Shown here piece after piece: positions 1 to 9,658 of a DNA stretch of 64,000 nucleotides; positions within the stretch are counted from its first letter, which is position 1; the number at the start of each line of letters is the position of its first letter. Location: assembly GCA_938035945.1 (NCBI GenBank), contig CALHOU010000030.1, positions 1-64,000 on the forward strand, given 5' to 3'. The stretch comes from an uncultured Granulosicoccaceae bacterium. Lineage in GTDB: Bacteria; Pseudomonadota; Gammaproteobacteria; Granulosicoccales; Granulosicoccaceae. The notes below the pieces were generated by a model, which saw only the letters and a program-made list of their open reading frames with translations, ran no database searches and was not told where the DNA came from. The position numbers and the translations under genes were made by a program.

Positions 1-1043
1 AACGCTGTTTCAACCAGCACCGATGGAATATCAGGCGACTTTAAAACCGCAAAATTAGCTTGTTCAACGGACGGCTTGTGCACCGCACCAATTTTCTTTA
101 GCTCGTTAAGCACATCACCACCCACTTCTAAGCTTGCCTCTAGCGTGCTGTTTTGCGCAAGATCTAACAAGGTTTGTTTTAAGTCTTGGCTGAGGCCATC
201 AAGCGCAACATCACCAAACAGTGCATCGGCTTCATTTTCTTTTTCCGCTAACCACGCGGCCGCTTCAGAACTGGCACCTTTTAATGACAAGGCATAAACC
301 GAGCTACCCTTTGCGGCTTTTCGTTTAAACGCATCAGCATGCACCGATACGAATAAGTCTGCGTGCTTGGTGCGCGCAATGCGAATGCGTTGGCGCAAGG
401 GCACATAGGTGTCTTTGCTCCTGATCATCACAGGCGTAATACCGGGCTGCTTGAGCAATCGCTTATAAAGCCTGGTTGCAACTTTTAGTGTGATGTCTTT
501 TTCACGCGTAGCGCGTTGCCCAATAGCGCCAGGGTCTTTACCACCATGACCGGCATCTATTGCGACAACCACATCGCGCAAACCAGAGTTCTCGGTGATT
601 CGCGCCTTGTACTCTGCTAGTTCGGGATTGCCTTTGACACCTAAGTCAACAATCAAACGTTGACCACCTTGGCGCGGGACAAACTTATACGATGCGGCAA
701 CGGGCCGATGCAAGTCGATAACCACGCGTAGCTTGTTGTCGCCATGGGCACCGAAACGAAAACCTTTAACCGCACCTTGATCGAATTGTTGTGGCTCGAT
801 GGATTGTGCGATTTGTGTATTCGGCAGGTCAACAACTAAACGATCAGGCTCAGTGAGTACAAATAACTTGGCATCGCTTGCATTCGAGCTTAGGTCGAAG
901 TGCAGCATTACGTTGTCTTGTTGAACCATGCGAAAGGCTGACAATTCGGTGCTGGCTTGCACACCGGCAACGGGACCGAGCAAGGCCGTACCGCTGATGA
1001 GCTTTACCAGCTGACGACGTGCTGAATCTGGATGCTTGGCCAT
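1..1043 (-). CDS. amiC: N-acetylmuramoyl-L-alanine amidase AmiC (3' end beyond window)
   Basis: Periplasmic zinc amidase that cuts the amide bond between MurNAc and the stem peptide of peptidoglycan during cell separation. I translated this frame myself, because the ORF track omits it: it has no stop inside the window. It begins MAKHPDSARRQLVKLISG, a twin-arginine (Tat) type signal, as in E. coli AmiC. An AMIN-like beta domain follows (about residues 30-130), then an Amidase_3 domain with the zinc-ligand motifs DAGHGGKDPGA, TREKDIT and SVHADA. About 347 codons are visible and the C-terminal end is cut off by the window edge. It lies 137 nt downstream of tsaE on the same strand, and the tsaE-amiC order is common in gammaproteobacteria, where mutL often follows. 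Confidence 0.93.
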   Translation of the reverse strand, partial: MAKHPDSARRQLVKLISGTALLGPVAGVQASTELSAFRMVQQDNVMLHFDLSSNASDAKLFVLTEPDRLVVDLPNTQIAQSIEPQQFDQGAVKGFRFGAHGDNKLRVVIDLHRPVAASYKFVPRQGGQRLIVDLGVKGNPELAEYKARITENSGLRDVVVAIDAGHGGKDPGAIGQRATREKDITLKVATRLYKRLLKQPGITPVMIRSKDTYVPLRQRIRIARTKHADLFVSVHADAFKRKAAKGSSVYALSLKGASSEAAAWLAEKENEADALFGDVALDGLSQDLKQTLLDLAQNSTLEASLEVGGDVLNELKKIGAVHKPSVEQANFAVLKSPDIPSVLVETA

Positions 1044-1180
1044 AAACAATTTTCACCTGCTTTACATGTAGCTAATATCGCAGACACTTTTTCATGAGAA
1101 CAGCGTCCGCAGAGTAAAGCATAGTGCAGTTTTTCTAATTGCCAAGTTTGATGTGAGAAAGTTTTGTTGCCGCGTGGGTA

Positions 1181-1615
1181 TCAGGTAGAAATGACGACCT
1201 GACGGCCGTTTTCCTGATACTCAATTGTGACCTCTAGGTTCGGCTTTGGCAACAGCCCAGCCCCCTTATCCGGCCATTCAATCAGCAACAAATCACTGTT
1301 TGCAACAATATCGTCGAAGCCGAGATAGTGCAGCTCCTCAGGATCGTTCAAGCGGTACAAATCCATATGCGCAACGCGCCAACCGTCGAGCTCGTAGTTT
1401 TCCACCAGCGTATAGGTTGGGCTTTTGACCGCACCATCATGTCCCAAGGCGCGAATCATCGCGCGCGCCAGAACACTCTTGCCTGCGCCCAAGTCGCCTG
1501 AGAGTGTCATGACACAGGGTTTAGGTAATGATTGCGCAAGCCGTTGGCCAAACGCGATCATATCGTCTTCGGTGGCAACAAAAACCGATGCAGGTATGGG
1601 ATTGTATTTAGCCAC
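1181..1615 (-). CDS. tsaE: tRNA threonylcarbamoyladenosine biosynthesis ATPase TsaE
   Basis: Small P-loop ATPase that works with TsaB and TsaD to install t6A at position 37 of ANN-decoding tRNAs. The 144-residue length is usual for the family. The Walker A motif GDLGAGKS lies near residue 41, followed by KSPTYTLVENY and a HMDLYRL motif, both typical of TsaE/YjeE. The start overlaps the end of rluC by 8 nt, so translation of the two is probably coupled. The family call is secure. Confidence 0.95.
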   Translation of the reverse strand: MAKYNPIPASVFVATEDDMIAFGQRLAQSLPKPCVMTLSGDLGAGKSVLARAMIRALGHDGAVKSPTYTLVENYELDGWRVAHMDLYRLNDPEELHYLGFDDIVANSDLLLIEWPDKGAGLLPKPNLEVTIEYQENGRQVVIST

Positions 1616-2561
1616 GTGACACCCGCTTTAATTTGGCCAGCGATGCTTCCCATTGTTCACCCACCGGCGCTCGAACCTCCACGTGTTCACTATTCCAGTT
1701 GAAACTTAAAAACCGAGCGTGCAAGTACAATCTGTTGAACCCCAAACGTTTAAACGTAGCGTTGCTCGCATTATCGCCATAGCGCGTGTCACCAACAACC
1801 GCGTGACCACAATGCTTTGCGTGCACACGAATCTGATGTGTGCGACCCGTTTCAATATCAATGTTCATTAACGAGGCCGAGTCGAACTGTTGAATGCAGG
1901 AAAAATGCGACAACGCCGCCTGCCCCTCGGTGCTGACCATCACTCTACGCTCACCCGCGTGTTCTTTGTTCTTGGCCAAAGGCGCATCGACAGTCCTATC
2001 ACCGAGCAACCAAACCCCGTCGACCAAGGCTACATACTGCTTTTTGATATCACGTTCACGAAACAGTGCCTGCATCGCTCGACCAACGCCTCCGTCTTTG
2101 CCTATCAACAGGCAACCGCTGGTGCCGCGATCTAGCCGGTGCACCAACTCCAGGTCAGGTTCGCCGCGTGCCTGACGCAGCGCATCAATGGCGCCAAAGG
2201 CCAGCCCACTGCCAGCATGCACAGCCAGCCCCGCTGGCTTGTTCAAGACCAGAAACTCGTCAGTTTCTAAAATGACGGATTCGGCGATGGCGCTGGCCAG
2301 ACCATCGGGCACCTTTACCTCATCTGAAACTTTGAGCTGCATCGGTGGAATTCTGACCACATCGCCTTCAACCAATTTTCGCGTCGGCTTTATCCGACCG
2401 CCATTGACGCGCACTTGCCCCTTGCGTAACACCTTATAAATGTGGCTACGCGGTACGCCAGGCGCTCGTCGCAGCAGAAAATTGTCAATTCGTTGACCCT
2501 CTTCCGCCTTACCAACCTCGACATGGCGCACCCCGGTTGGGCCCTTGTCACTCTCTTGCAT
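1608..2561 (-). CDS. rluC: 23S rRNA pseudouridine synthase RluC
   Basis: Isomerises uridines of 23S rRNA (positions 955, 2504 and 2580 in E. coli) to pseudouridine. An N-terminal S4 RNA-binding domain (about residues 18-80, RIDNFLLRR...RKGQVRVNG) precedes the RluA-type catalytic domain with the signature HRLDRGTSG, which contains the catalytic Asp, and GRTHQIRVHAKHCGHAVVGD. Length (317 aa) matches RluC. In many gammaproteobacteria, as here, rluC is divergent from rne. RluD is the main alternative, but the rne neighbourhood and the S4 region favour RluC. Confidence 0.9.
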   Translation of the reverse strand: MQESDKGPTGVRHVEVGKAEEGQRIDNFLLRRAPGVPRSHIYKVLRKGQVRVNGGRIKPTRKLVEGDVVRIPPMQLKVSDEVKVPDGLASAIAESVILETDEFLVLNKPAGLAVHAGSGLAFGAIDALRQARGEPDLELVHRLDRGTSGCLLIGKDGGVGRAMQALFRERDIKKQYVALVDGVWLLGDRTVDAPLAKNKEHAGERRVMVSTEGQAALSHFSCIQQFDSASLMNIDIETGRTHQIRVHAKHCGHAVVGDTRYGDNASNATFKRLGFNRLYLHARFLSFNWNSEHVEVRAPVGEQWEASLAKLKRVSRG

Positions 2562-2606
2562 GAATGTTGCTTCACATTAAATAACGGTGGACCGGCACTA
2601 ATATAA

Positions 2607-2635
2607 TTGCCGAAAAAGCCCTCCACTGCTATATT
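2607..2635 (+). promoter_or_regulatory. putative sigma70-type promoter for rne
   Basis: TTGCCG and TATATT are separated by exactly 17 nt on the plus strand. Transcription from here would start near 2642 and give an rne leader of about 380 nt, close to the roughly 360-nt leader of E. coli rne. This is prediction only; the -35 box matches consensus at four of six positions. Confidence 0.5.
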
Positions 2636-2641
2636 ACAGAA

Positions 2642-3021
2642 TCGGCTGCAATACGGACCACAGCCGCCAGATAGCGTCAAAGGAATCAATTGATGCATCG
2701 GCCTGACGAATCTAAGCCTATTGCGATGCAAAAGGGAATAACAGCGTCGGGGCATACACAGTTTGAACATCGGTCGGCAGAGCACGAAACGCCAATCCGC
2801 CCGATAGACGAAGTTTATCGCGAAGCCAATCTGCGCACACGTCTGCGCAAGCTTCCACAACCTAACTTAATTCGGAAAAAATAGTCCCCATAGCTCAATC
2901 ATGACGTTCGCGATATTTACAATACTGGCTTTCCTCTGCGCTTGGTGCATGCACCCCGCGAGACGGCCCGAGCGCGCACGCATCCAAGCTACTCGGGCGT
3001 CCGAAGTGGATTTTTACCTAC
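2642..3021 (+). promoter_or_regulatory. long rne 5' leader
   Basis: This stretch between the rluC start and the rne start has no recognised protein family. Two stem-loops are visible: cggctg/cagccg (2643-2666) at the predicted 5' end, and gcgca/tgcgc around 2836-2851. E. coli RNase E autoregulates through hairpins in a comparably long rne leader. A similar role here is inference from position and length, not from sequence similarity. A short ORF with a good ribosome binding site lies inside and is listed separately. Confidence 0.4.
2693..2884 (+). CDS. possible small ORF in the rne leader
   Basis: A 63-codon frame starting MHRPDESKPIAM and ending PNLIRKK. The track begins it at a TTG one codon earlier. 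AAAGGA lies 8 nt before the ATG, which is a better ribosome binding site than the one in front of rne itself. The product would be basic and hydrophilic with no membrane segment, and I recognise no family. It may be a leader peptide, an independent small protein or a chance frame; only conservation would decide. Confidence 0.28.
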   Translation: MHRPDESKPIAMQKGITASGHTQFEHRSAEHETPIRPIDEVYREANLRTRLRKLPQPNLIRKK

Positions 3022-6000
3022 ATGAAAAGAATGCTAATCAACGCAACTCACGAAGAAGAGTTGCGAGTAGCCATCGTCGATGGCCAACGACTAATAGACC
3101 TTGATATAGAGAGCAAGAACCGAGAGCAAAAAAAGTCCAACATATATAAAGCAAAAATCACCCGGGTTGAACCTAGCCTGGAAGCAGCGTTTGTCGACTA
3201 TGGCGCTGAGAGACACGGATTTCTACCCTTCAAGGAAATCGCGCGCGAGTATATCAAAGACAAAGGTAAGAAGAACGACAACGGACGCCCGAACGTGCGC
3301 GATGGCATTAAAGAAGGCCAGGAAATTGTTGTTCAAATTGAGAAAGAAGAGCGCAGTAACAAAGGCGCCGCCCTCACAACGTTTATCTCATTGGCAGGCC
3401 GATTTCTGGTTTTAATGCCAAACAATCCTCGTGCTGGTGGTGTGTCTCGCCGCATTGAAGGCGATGATCGAAACGAACTCAAAGCCGCCATGGCCGATGT
3501 CACCGTACCGGATGGCATGGGTACGATTGTGCGCACCGCAGGCGTTGGTCGAACAACGGAAGAACTGCAATGGGATTTGGACTACCAAGCCGAAATTTGG
3601 AAAGCGATTCAAGACGCATCGGCTGAACGCACAGCCCCTTTTCTGGTTTACCAGGAAAGCAACATCATTGTGCGCGCATTGCGTGATTACTTTAGAAGCG
3701 ACATTGGCGAAATCATTGCTGATGAACAAGCGACCTTCGATCAATCGAGTGAATTCATCCGCATGTACATGCCGCAAAATCAACGCAAGTTGAAATTGCA
3801 CACCGATGATGTGCCTTTATTTAATCGCTACCAGATTGAATCACAAATTGAATCGGCGTTCCGCCGTGAAGTTCGCCTGCCCTCTGGCGGTGCATTAGTT
3901 ATCGATCACACGGAAGCGCTTATCTCCATTGATATCAACTCTGCGCGTGCAACAAAGGGTAGTGATATCGAAGAAACCGCAACCAATACAAACTTAGAAG
4001 CCTCTGATGAAATTGCACGCCAACTCCGTTTGCGAGACTTAGGCGGCCTGGTGGTTATTGATTTTATCGACATGATGTCGAACAAGCATCAACGAGCGGT
4101 TGAAAACAGATTACGCGAAGCGTTAAAGCAAGATCGTGCTCGCGTTCAAGTCGGTCGCATTTCTCGTTTTGGCTTGCTTGAAATGTCGCGCCAACGTTTG
4201 CGTCCGTCGTTGGGTGAAACCAGTGAAAACGTATGCCCGCGCTGCCAAGGTCACGGCACCGTGCGAGGTATCGAATCCACTGCCCTATCTATATTGCGGC
4301 TCCTCGAAGAAGAGTCGATGAAAGACAACACGGATCGTGTGCTTGCGGAAGTGCCAGTTGAAGTGGCCACTTATTTACTCAACGAAAAACGCACAAGCAT
4401 TGGTGAAATTGAAGCACGCAATGAAGTGACTTTGCTGATCGTTGCTAATCCAAACTTGCAAACACCGAACTATACGCTTGAACGTGTTCGTGGCAGCGAA
4501 GCCGATCATAATGCGAACAAGCTCAAAAGCTATGAATTGCAAACCGATGGTGAAGACACCTACAGCCCAACAGACCCGCGCGATGAAAAACCCATTGAAC
4601 GCGCAGCGGTAAGCTCGGTCACACCCGACGCACCGGCACCCGCGCCAGCCAAAAAGGAAGCAGCTAAACCTGCAACCGAAAAAGCGGGCATCAGTCGCTT
4701 CTTTGGTGCCGTGAGTTCTTTGTTTGGTGTTACCCCCACAGAACGGGTTGAAGCTGAGCAAGCTGAAGTATCAGAAACCAACAATTCCACTAATAACCGC
4801 AATACACGTGGTGGCCAACGTCGCAACAACCGCAATGACGACAATCGCAACAACCGCGGTAACGCTAAGAAGACCGGCGGTCGCGGCAAGAAGCGCGGTG
4901 CAAAGAAAGAAGCCGACGCTCAGTCTCAGGATAGCAACACGCAAAGCGAGAATAAACCGCGCGGTGGTCGAGGTCGCGGGCGCGGTCGTAGTCAGAGCCA
5001 AGAAAAAGATAAGACAGTGGTTGAAGCCGTTGAAGATAGCAATGGTAATACTGAAAATGCTGAGAATAAAGAGCAAGATCAACCTAAGCGTTCACGTGGT
5101 CGACGCCCTGCTCGTTCGCGAAATAAGAACAACGAGCAAAACACGAGTGACGCATCAAACATTGATGAGTCCGGCGAGAACAACAAGAATAATCGAAATA
5201 GCCGCTCACGCCGACCAGCAAAAGCCGCCAATGCTGAGTCCACTGGCAATGTCACCGAGCCCAATGGTAATGTGATTCCTCCAGAACCACCTGCCGAAGA
5301 TGATGTTAACGGCAATGTTGATCAGGCCGATGATGCAGCTAACCAAGAATCGTCGAACAATGCCCGTCGCCGACGAGGCCCGGGTCGACGCCGGCAGCGT
5401 ACAAATAGCAAACCAGACAACAACGCTACAGCAAGTGACTCTGCGGCAAGTGCATCAAGCAGCGCTGATGCGCCAAAGACTGATGCTAAACCAAGTGCCA
5501 ACACCTCTACTGCCAGCAGCACTCAAGCCGCAGCTAACGATTCGACATCGGGCAAGCCAGATAACAAAACAACATCGAGCAGTGGTTCTTCCATTACGCC
5601 TTCAACGACCAGCCAATCAAGTGCGGCAGCCAGTGCGGCGGCAAGTCCAGCTTCAAGTCCAGCTTCAAGTCCAGCTTCAAGTCCAGCTTCAAGTCCAGCT
5701 TCAAGTCCAGCTTCAAGTCCAGCTTCAAGTCCGGCTTCAAGTCCGGCAGCTAGCACATCTGCACCGAAGACCGGTACTACCAGTGTTGGAAAACCGGCAG
5801 CAACACAAGCTCCAGCCTTGGCGGCCAGTATGGGAAATGCGAAGGCAAAACCGGTGGCCACTAAGCCTGCAGCGAATTCATCAACAAGCGACAGTAACGC
5901 ACCAGCGGCGGACACGAGCGTGGGAGAATCTGATGGTCAACGTGTATCTCAGCGCCAACCCAGCCAGCTAAAAAGTACAGTTCGATCGTTGGCTAACAAG

Positions 6001-6180
6001 GATGATTCAGGTTCGAGTAACAGCTCAAGTCCAAGTAATGCAAGCACCTCGAATACCGGTTCTGGCAGCACTTCAAGTGGCGGTGGATTATCGTTTGCTT
6101 CACGCAAAGTAGCAGACGTAAAAACCAACACAAGCGATGGCAACAAGCCGAAGGTTAAACCGGAAACATCTGACGAGTAA
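3022..6180 (+). CDS. rne: ribonuclease E
   Basis: Essential endoribonuclease of mRNA decay and rRNA/tRNA processing, and the scaffold of the degradosome at the inner membrane. The start [22 protein letters not shown] matches the E. coli protein. An S1 domain (about 37-120) and 5'-sensor/RNase H-like region are followed by the catalytic DNase I-like part with metal-binding aspartates D304 (SIDINS) and D347 (VVIDFIDM). The Zn-link CPRC is at C405/C408. These positions are within one residue of E. coli. The C-terminal half (from about 510) is disordered and rich in Arg, Asn, Ser and Ala, with [10 protein letters not shown]-type RNA-binding stretches and a run of SPAS repeats. The catalytic core is conserved and the tail highly divergent, as is usual. 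Confidence 0.98.
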   Translation: MKRMLINATHEEELRVAIVDGQRLIDLDIESKNREQKKSNIYKAKITRVEPSLEAAFVDYGAERHGFLPFKEIAREYIKDKGKKNDNGRPNVRDGIKEGQEIVVQIEKEERSNKGAALTTFISLAGRFLVLMPNNPRAGGVSRRIEGDDRNELKAAMADVTVPDGMGTIVRTAGVGRTTEELQWDLDYQAEIWKAIQDASAERTAPFLVYQESNIIVRALRDYFRSDIGEIIADEQATFDQSSEFIRMYMPQNQRKLKLHTDDVPLFNRYQIESQIESAFRREVRLPSGGALVIDHTEALISIDINSARATKGSDIEETATNTNLEASDEIARQLRLRDLGGLVVIDFIDMMSNKHQRAVENRLREALKQDRARVQVGRISRFGLLEMSRQRLRPSLGETSENVCPRCQGHGTVRGIESTALSILRLLEEESMKDNTDRVLAEVPVEVATYLLNEKRTSIGEIEARNEVTLLIVANPNLQTPNYTLERVRGSEADHNANKLKSYELQTDGEDTYSPTDPRDEKPIERAAVSSVTPDAPAPAPAKKEAAKPATEKAGISRFFGAVSSLFGVTPTERVEAEQAEVSETNNSTNNRNTRGGQRRNNRNDDNRNNRGNAKKTGGRGKKRGAKKEADAQSQDSNTQSENKPRGGRGRGRGRSQSQEKDKTVVEAVEDSNGNTENAENKEQDQPKRSRGRRPARSRNKNNEQNTSDASNIDESGENNKNNRNSRSRRPAKAANAESTGNVTEPNGNVIPPEPPAEDDVNGNVDQADDAANQESSNNARRRRGPGRRRQRTNSKPDNNATASDSAASASSSADAPKTDAKPSANTSTASSTQAAANDSTSGKPDNKTTSSSGSSITPSTTSQSSAAASAAASPASSPASSPASSPASSPASSPASSPASSPASSPAASTSAPKTGTTSVGKPAATQAPALAASMGNAKAKPVATKPAANSSTSDSNAPAADTSVGESDGQRVSQRQPSQLKSTVRSLANKDDSGSSNSSSPSNASTSNTGSGSTSSGGGLSFASRKVADVKTNTSDGNKPKVKPETSDE
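5644..5751 (+). repeat. 12-bp tandem repeat coding SPAS units in the RNase E tail
   Basis: Nine in-frame 12-bp units: seven identical AGTCCAGCTTCA copies, one with a single change (AGTCCGGCTTCA) and a last diverged copy. They encode (SPAS)8 followed by SPAA. The identity of neighbouring units points to recent expansion by slippage. Because the unit is a multiple of three, copy-number change would lengthen or shorten the linker without breaking the frame. The same repeat keeps several wrong frames open on both strands. Confidence 0.95.
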
Positions 6181-6200
6181 GTAGTTAGTTTAATGGTTCT

Positions 6201-6227
6201 GCGCTCTGCACCATTGGTGCAGAGCGC
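6201..6227. terminator. stem-loop between convergent rne and the dynamin-like gene
   Basis: A near-perfect inverted repeat, gcgctctgcacca and tggtgcagagcgc around a one-base centre, sits 20 nt after the rne stop and 16 nt from the stop of the convergent gene. There is no long T-run on either side, so it may be a bidirectional terminator or an mRNA-end-stabilising hairpin. Confidence 0.65.
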
Positions 6228-6243
6228 TAACCTAAGTAGTACA

Positions 6244-7656
6244 TCAACCAGACGGTGATGCAAACTGATCATTGAGCTTTTGTACAAAGTCTGACGCTTC
6301 TTCTATCACCTCATCTACATCTCTACGACGACGCTTCGTCCAACCTACCGGTTGCGCTTTGAACACGCTGCGATAAAACCTCGTGTTGTGCTCGAATGCC
6401 GGTTTGTAAATAGCATCATCGCCACTGGTCAATTGCTTGAGCATGTACTTGGTGACTGCTGAACGGACTAGGAAGTGTAAGGCCATCAGCGCTAGCGCAA
6501 TTACAGCAATGCTGCCAATCATGCTCACAGGATTTGCGAACAAGCTGAGTAAAAAAGTAAACGGGGCCGCGCCTGCACCGAGCGCAATCGAGCCGCCAAT
6601 AAGGCTTAGTAAGATTAGTGCGAGCGCGATGATATCAAAGCGAAGCACGCGTTGCTTCCATAACTTTTTCAATCTTGTAATGGCCGGTACTGTTTCATCG
6701 CGCACTCGGTACGCTTCTTTCTCCATCGCACCAACGATTCGATAGGCTCGCTCAGCTTCAACTTGATCAATTCGCGACTCTATTTCGGCCATATCAGCGT
6801 CTCGCTTTGCCGCAAATCTATTTCGCGCAGCCTCTTCTTCAATCGGCGGTGCAATATCTTTGTTGTAGATTGTATAAAAGCGGCCAGCTGTTAATCCTTT
6901 TTGCGACAGCGCTCGTTGCCATGCACCGACAATTTCTTCTGAGTTGTCTTCGCGCGCAGCCGTATCCATTTGATTCAGCACAAACATAAATTTGTTGCTG
7001 TCGGAGCGGTCGATCGTATTACCTACGAGATGTGTGAGTGTGTCCTGCATGGCACCGGGTTCTGGGTGCCGCGCATCAAAAAACACCAACACTAGATCGG
7101 AAATATTCATGATGTGATCGGTCAGGCGCAAAGTCGAGGTGCGCTGATCATCCGCATCAAATCCCGGAGAATCGATCAAAATCTTGCCACGCATGACAGG
7201 CGAATTCGTCACTTTAAGCTGCAAATACGCATCGATTCGACGCCCCTCGCCCGTAGCGACTTTCTCAATTTCATCGCTAATGCGGTAAAAAGGGAAGCGC
7301 ATGTCCGCATCGAGCGCCAAGCCGGGTAGTACTTTCCCGGCATTTTCTTCCCCAAAACAGACGACCGTAAACTTATCATCCACCGCTTGATTACCCGTTT
7401 TCTGCAAGGGCTTTTCTAGATAACTGTTTATAAAAGAAGATTTTCCGGCAGAAAATACTCCGAGAATGGACACCAACGGCCACCACGAAATTTGGGTGGC
7501 ATAAGATTGATCAGGTTTTAGTAAGCCCATGCCGTAAGCAATGCTATCGAGCTTTTCGAATCCTCCAACCGCTTGTATTAGCACAGGGTTCTCACGCTTT
7601 AAGTGTTCTTTCAAACTACTTAGACGTTTGGTTATAGATTTGTCCGCTCGGACCAT
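6244..7656 (-). CDS. dynamin-like (EHD-type) GTPase with C-terminal membrane hairpin
   Basis: Predicted membrane-remodelling GTPase. G1 is GVFSAGKSS (about residue 66), G3 is DSPGFDADD and G4 is NQMD. The surrounding sequence resembles the dynamin/EHD superfamily rather than translation or signalling GTPases. After a helical segment rich in charged residues (about 270-330) there are two hydrophobic stretches (IIALALILLSLIGGSIALG and VSMIGSIAVIALALMALHFLV) that would form a membrane hairpin, then a basic C-terminal tail. Partner and substrate are unknown. It stands alone, convergent with rne and divergent from the 7870 operon. Confidence 0.8.
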   Translation of the reverse strand: MVRADKSITKRLSSLKEHLKRENPVLIQAVGGFEKLDSIAYGMGLLKPDQSYATQISWWPLVSILGVFSAGKSSFINSYLEKPLQKTGNQAVDDKFTVVCFGEENAGKVLPGLALDADMRFPFYRISDEIEKVATGEGRRIDAYLQLKVTNSPVMRGKILIDSPGFDADDQRTSTLRLTDHIMNISDLVLVFFDARHPEPGAMQDTLTHLVGNTIDRSDSNKFMFVLNQMDTAAREDNSEEIVGAWQRALSQKGLTAGRFYTIYNKDIAPPIEEEAARNRFAAKRDADMAEIESRIDQVEAERAYRIVGAMEKEAYRVRDETVPAITRLKKLWKQRVLRFDIIALALILLSLIGGSIALGAGAAPFTFLLSLFANPVSMIGSIAVIALALMALHFLVRSAVTKYMLKQLTSGDDAIYKPAFEHNTRFYRSVFKAQPVGWTKRRRRDVDEVIEEASDFVQKLNDQFASPSG

Positions 7657-7869
7657 TGTGGTCGGATTCTCCGCTGTAAAATGGTAATATCTGTTGTCTG
7701 TCTGTTATTGGCGGCTTCAATGGCTGAAACCCAATATTGCCTACCGTAAAACACCGGCATGGCTTAGACAGAATGCTGATGCACTAGTTTAGCAGCTAGT
7801 CCTTATTTTCAGCGCCGGAACTGGGCTAATGCCCGATAGAAATAATGCGTTCTAAACAAGGAGTAAGCG

Positions 7870-9015
7870 ATGATTTGGGCTGTTTCACTAATTTTTGTGT
7901 TACTGGCGTTTTTTCTAGTTAAAAGCTTGCATTCGCGCCACATTGCCAGATGCGAATACGATGATCGAACTTCGCAACGATTGCCAGATTCTGTAAAAGA
8001 AGCTACCCCGCAACAAACAGAATTTCACGAACAAACAAAAGCCATAACGGCTGAAAAAGCATCCTCGGCGTCGGCAACATTAAATTCAACCAATCAATCA
8101 CAACGTGTTGCGCCGTTGCCTGAACCGATGCCTGCACCGCATGACAGCCCGTCACTGCTTTATGGTGGAACACGTAATGGTGAGAAAAATGGCTCTGCCA
8201 ACACGACGAATGCCAGCATCGAGACGGACCAAGTCGGCAGTGAATCAGTGAGCAATTTGGCCGCACAGGGTTCGACCGCGAGTAATGAGGCATCAGCAGG
8301 TAACTCAACACTTGATCACGGTAGTGAGTCGATGGACTTCACAGCCGAGACGGCAACCCTAAGTGAGGAAGAGGTTGGCACACCCGCTAACGCAGCTGAC
8401 TACGACAGTAATACTGCAAGCAACGCACAAGGCAGCGATGATCAGCAAGAAGCACAAACGAATAGTGCGGGTGTTACAGCGGCAGCAACGGCTGCGGTTG
8501 CGGGTATTGCCGTGGCCAGAGCAAGCAGTGCGCCTGCTTCTGCAGATTCCGCCGTTACTGAAACGTCGTCCGATACACAATCGCAAGTAGCAAGCCAACA
8601 AGTTGTTAATCGACTCAACAGCGATAGCGATCCAAGCATCCAACACAACTCAGTGAATCAAGCTGCAGCGCAATCGACCGAAGCTGAGGTTCAACATACT
8701 GCAATTAATCAGCCGCCAACAGCTGATGCGCAAAACACGATAAACCCCAATGCGATCGATTTAGAACTTGGTGATAGTACTTACAACGACGCCGACGAAT
8801 TAAATGCCGACGATCACGATGAGCTACTCGACTTTGGTGATTTGACTGCAGATATTAGTGAAATGCTAAAGGAGCTAAACCTACGCGAAGACGATTCGCC
8901 ACGTTTGGACATCGATCAAAACGAGTTTAAACAACTAAAGACAGGCGAACCGGGTGAAGTGAAACCTGAAAAAATTGAAAACGTTGCGGGTAAGCTGCGT
9001 AACATGTTGCAGTAG
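7870..9015 (+). CDS. membrane-anchored, low-complexity acidic protein of unknown function
   Basis: Not recognised. One N-terminal hydrophobic helix (WAVSLIFVLLAFFLVKSL) would anchor it in the inner membrane. Residues about 50-290 are rich in Ala, Ser, Thr, Asn and Gln and look disordered. The C-terminal 80 residues are acidic with predicted helix (DLTADISEMLKELNLRED...ENVAGKLRNML). AAGGAG lies 5 nt upstream of the ATG. It is the first gene of a four-gene operon, 2 nt before the rhomboid protease. The acidic tail superficially recalls FimV-type proteins, but I see no LysM or TPR, so I give no function. Confidence 0.75.
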   Translation: MIWAVSLIFVLLAFFLVKSLHSRHIARCEYDDRTSQRLPDSVKEATPQQTEFHEQTKAITAEKASSASATLNSTNQSQRVAPLPEPMPAPHDSPSLLYGGTRNGEKNGSANTTNASIETDQVGSESVSNLAAQGSTASNEASAGNSTLDHGSESMDFTAETATLSEEEVGTPANAADYDSNTASNAQGSDDQQEAQTNSAGVTAAATAAVAGIAVARASSAPASADSAVTETSSDTQSQVASQQVVNRLNSDSDPSIQHNSVNQAAAQSTEAEVQHTAINQPPTADAQNTINPNAIDLELGDSTYNDADELNADDHDELLDFGDLTADISEMLKELNLREDDSPRLDIDQNEFKQLKTGEPGEVKPEKIENVAGKLRNMLQ

Positions 9016-9017
9016 GC

Positions 9018-9650
9018 ATGCCAGCTAGAGTTTTTCGTTCACTTGTTGATTCGCGCAATGTCCATACAATCAGACGTGACTTCATCGCAATCGCCGGTTT
9101 TGTAGCGATTATTTGGATAGTTTTTGCGTTCGATCGTTTTCTCGCATTAGAACAATATGGGTTAGTACCCCGTAGCGTACGAGGTCTTATTGGTATTTTT
9201 GCCATGCCATTCTTGCATGGCGACTTAGCGCATATCATCGGCAATACGATTCCACTGCTTGTCACATTATTATTACTCGCAGGCTCACGTGCAAACAGCG
9301 GCGCCATCGTTTTTCTGATTACCATACTTGCCGGCGCGGGACTATGGTTGTTTGGTCGTGAAGCTTTGCACATAGGTGCTAGTGGATTGGTGTTTGGTCT
9401 GATTGCTTTTCATATTTGCTCCGGCTTCTTTGAACGACGATTCAAATCCATCATCATTGCTTTGCTTGTTGGTGGTTTGTACGCTGGTACCATTATTAAT
9501 GGCGTAATGCCGTTTCAGAAAGGCGTGTCTTGGGATGGTCATTTAATTGGAGCCATTGCCGGAGCTCTGGTTGCCATGATCACCGCAAAATTGATGGTCG
9601 AGCCCGACGGCCCAAATGCACGACCTCATTCTCGCTACAACGATACATAA
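9018..9650 (+). CDS. rhomboid family intramembrane serine protease
   Basis: Polytopic inner-membrane protease of about six transmembrane segments. The catalytic serine is in GASGLVFG (S122) and the partner histidine in SWDGHLIGAIAGAL (H175), with the family HGDLAHIIGN motif on an early helix, so the Ser-His dyad is intact. Length of 210 residues is usual for the compact bacterial type. Its substrate is unknown. The neighbouring single-pass protein (7870-9015), translated just upstream, is an obvious candidate to test, but that is inference from position alone. Confidence 0.88.
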   Translation: MPARVFRSLVDSRNVHTIRRDFIAIAGFVAIIWIVFAFDRFLALEQYGLVPRSVRGLIGIFAMPFLHGDLAHIIGNTIPLLVTLLLLAGSRANSGAIVFLITILAGAGLWLFGREALHIGASGLVFGLIAFHICSGFFERRFKSIIIALLVGGLYAGTIINGVMPFQKGVSWDGHLIGAIAGALVAMITAKLMVEPDGPNARPHSRYNDT

Positions 9651-9658
9651 TCTAAATC

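Noticed and set aside
5644-5751. Short tandem repeats considered as a CRISPR array
   Set aside because: Units are contiguous, 12 bp, coding and without spacers.
4724-5971. Long ORFs in other frames of rne (for example 4724-5275 +, 5300-5971 +, 5523-5915 -)
   Set aside because: They run through the low-complexity RNase E tail; the 12-bp repeat keeps every frame open (LQVQ, LEAG repeats). They have no family signature.
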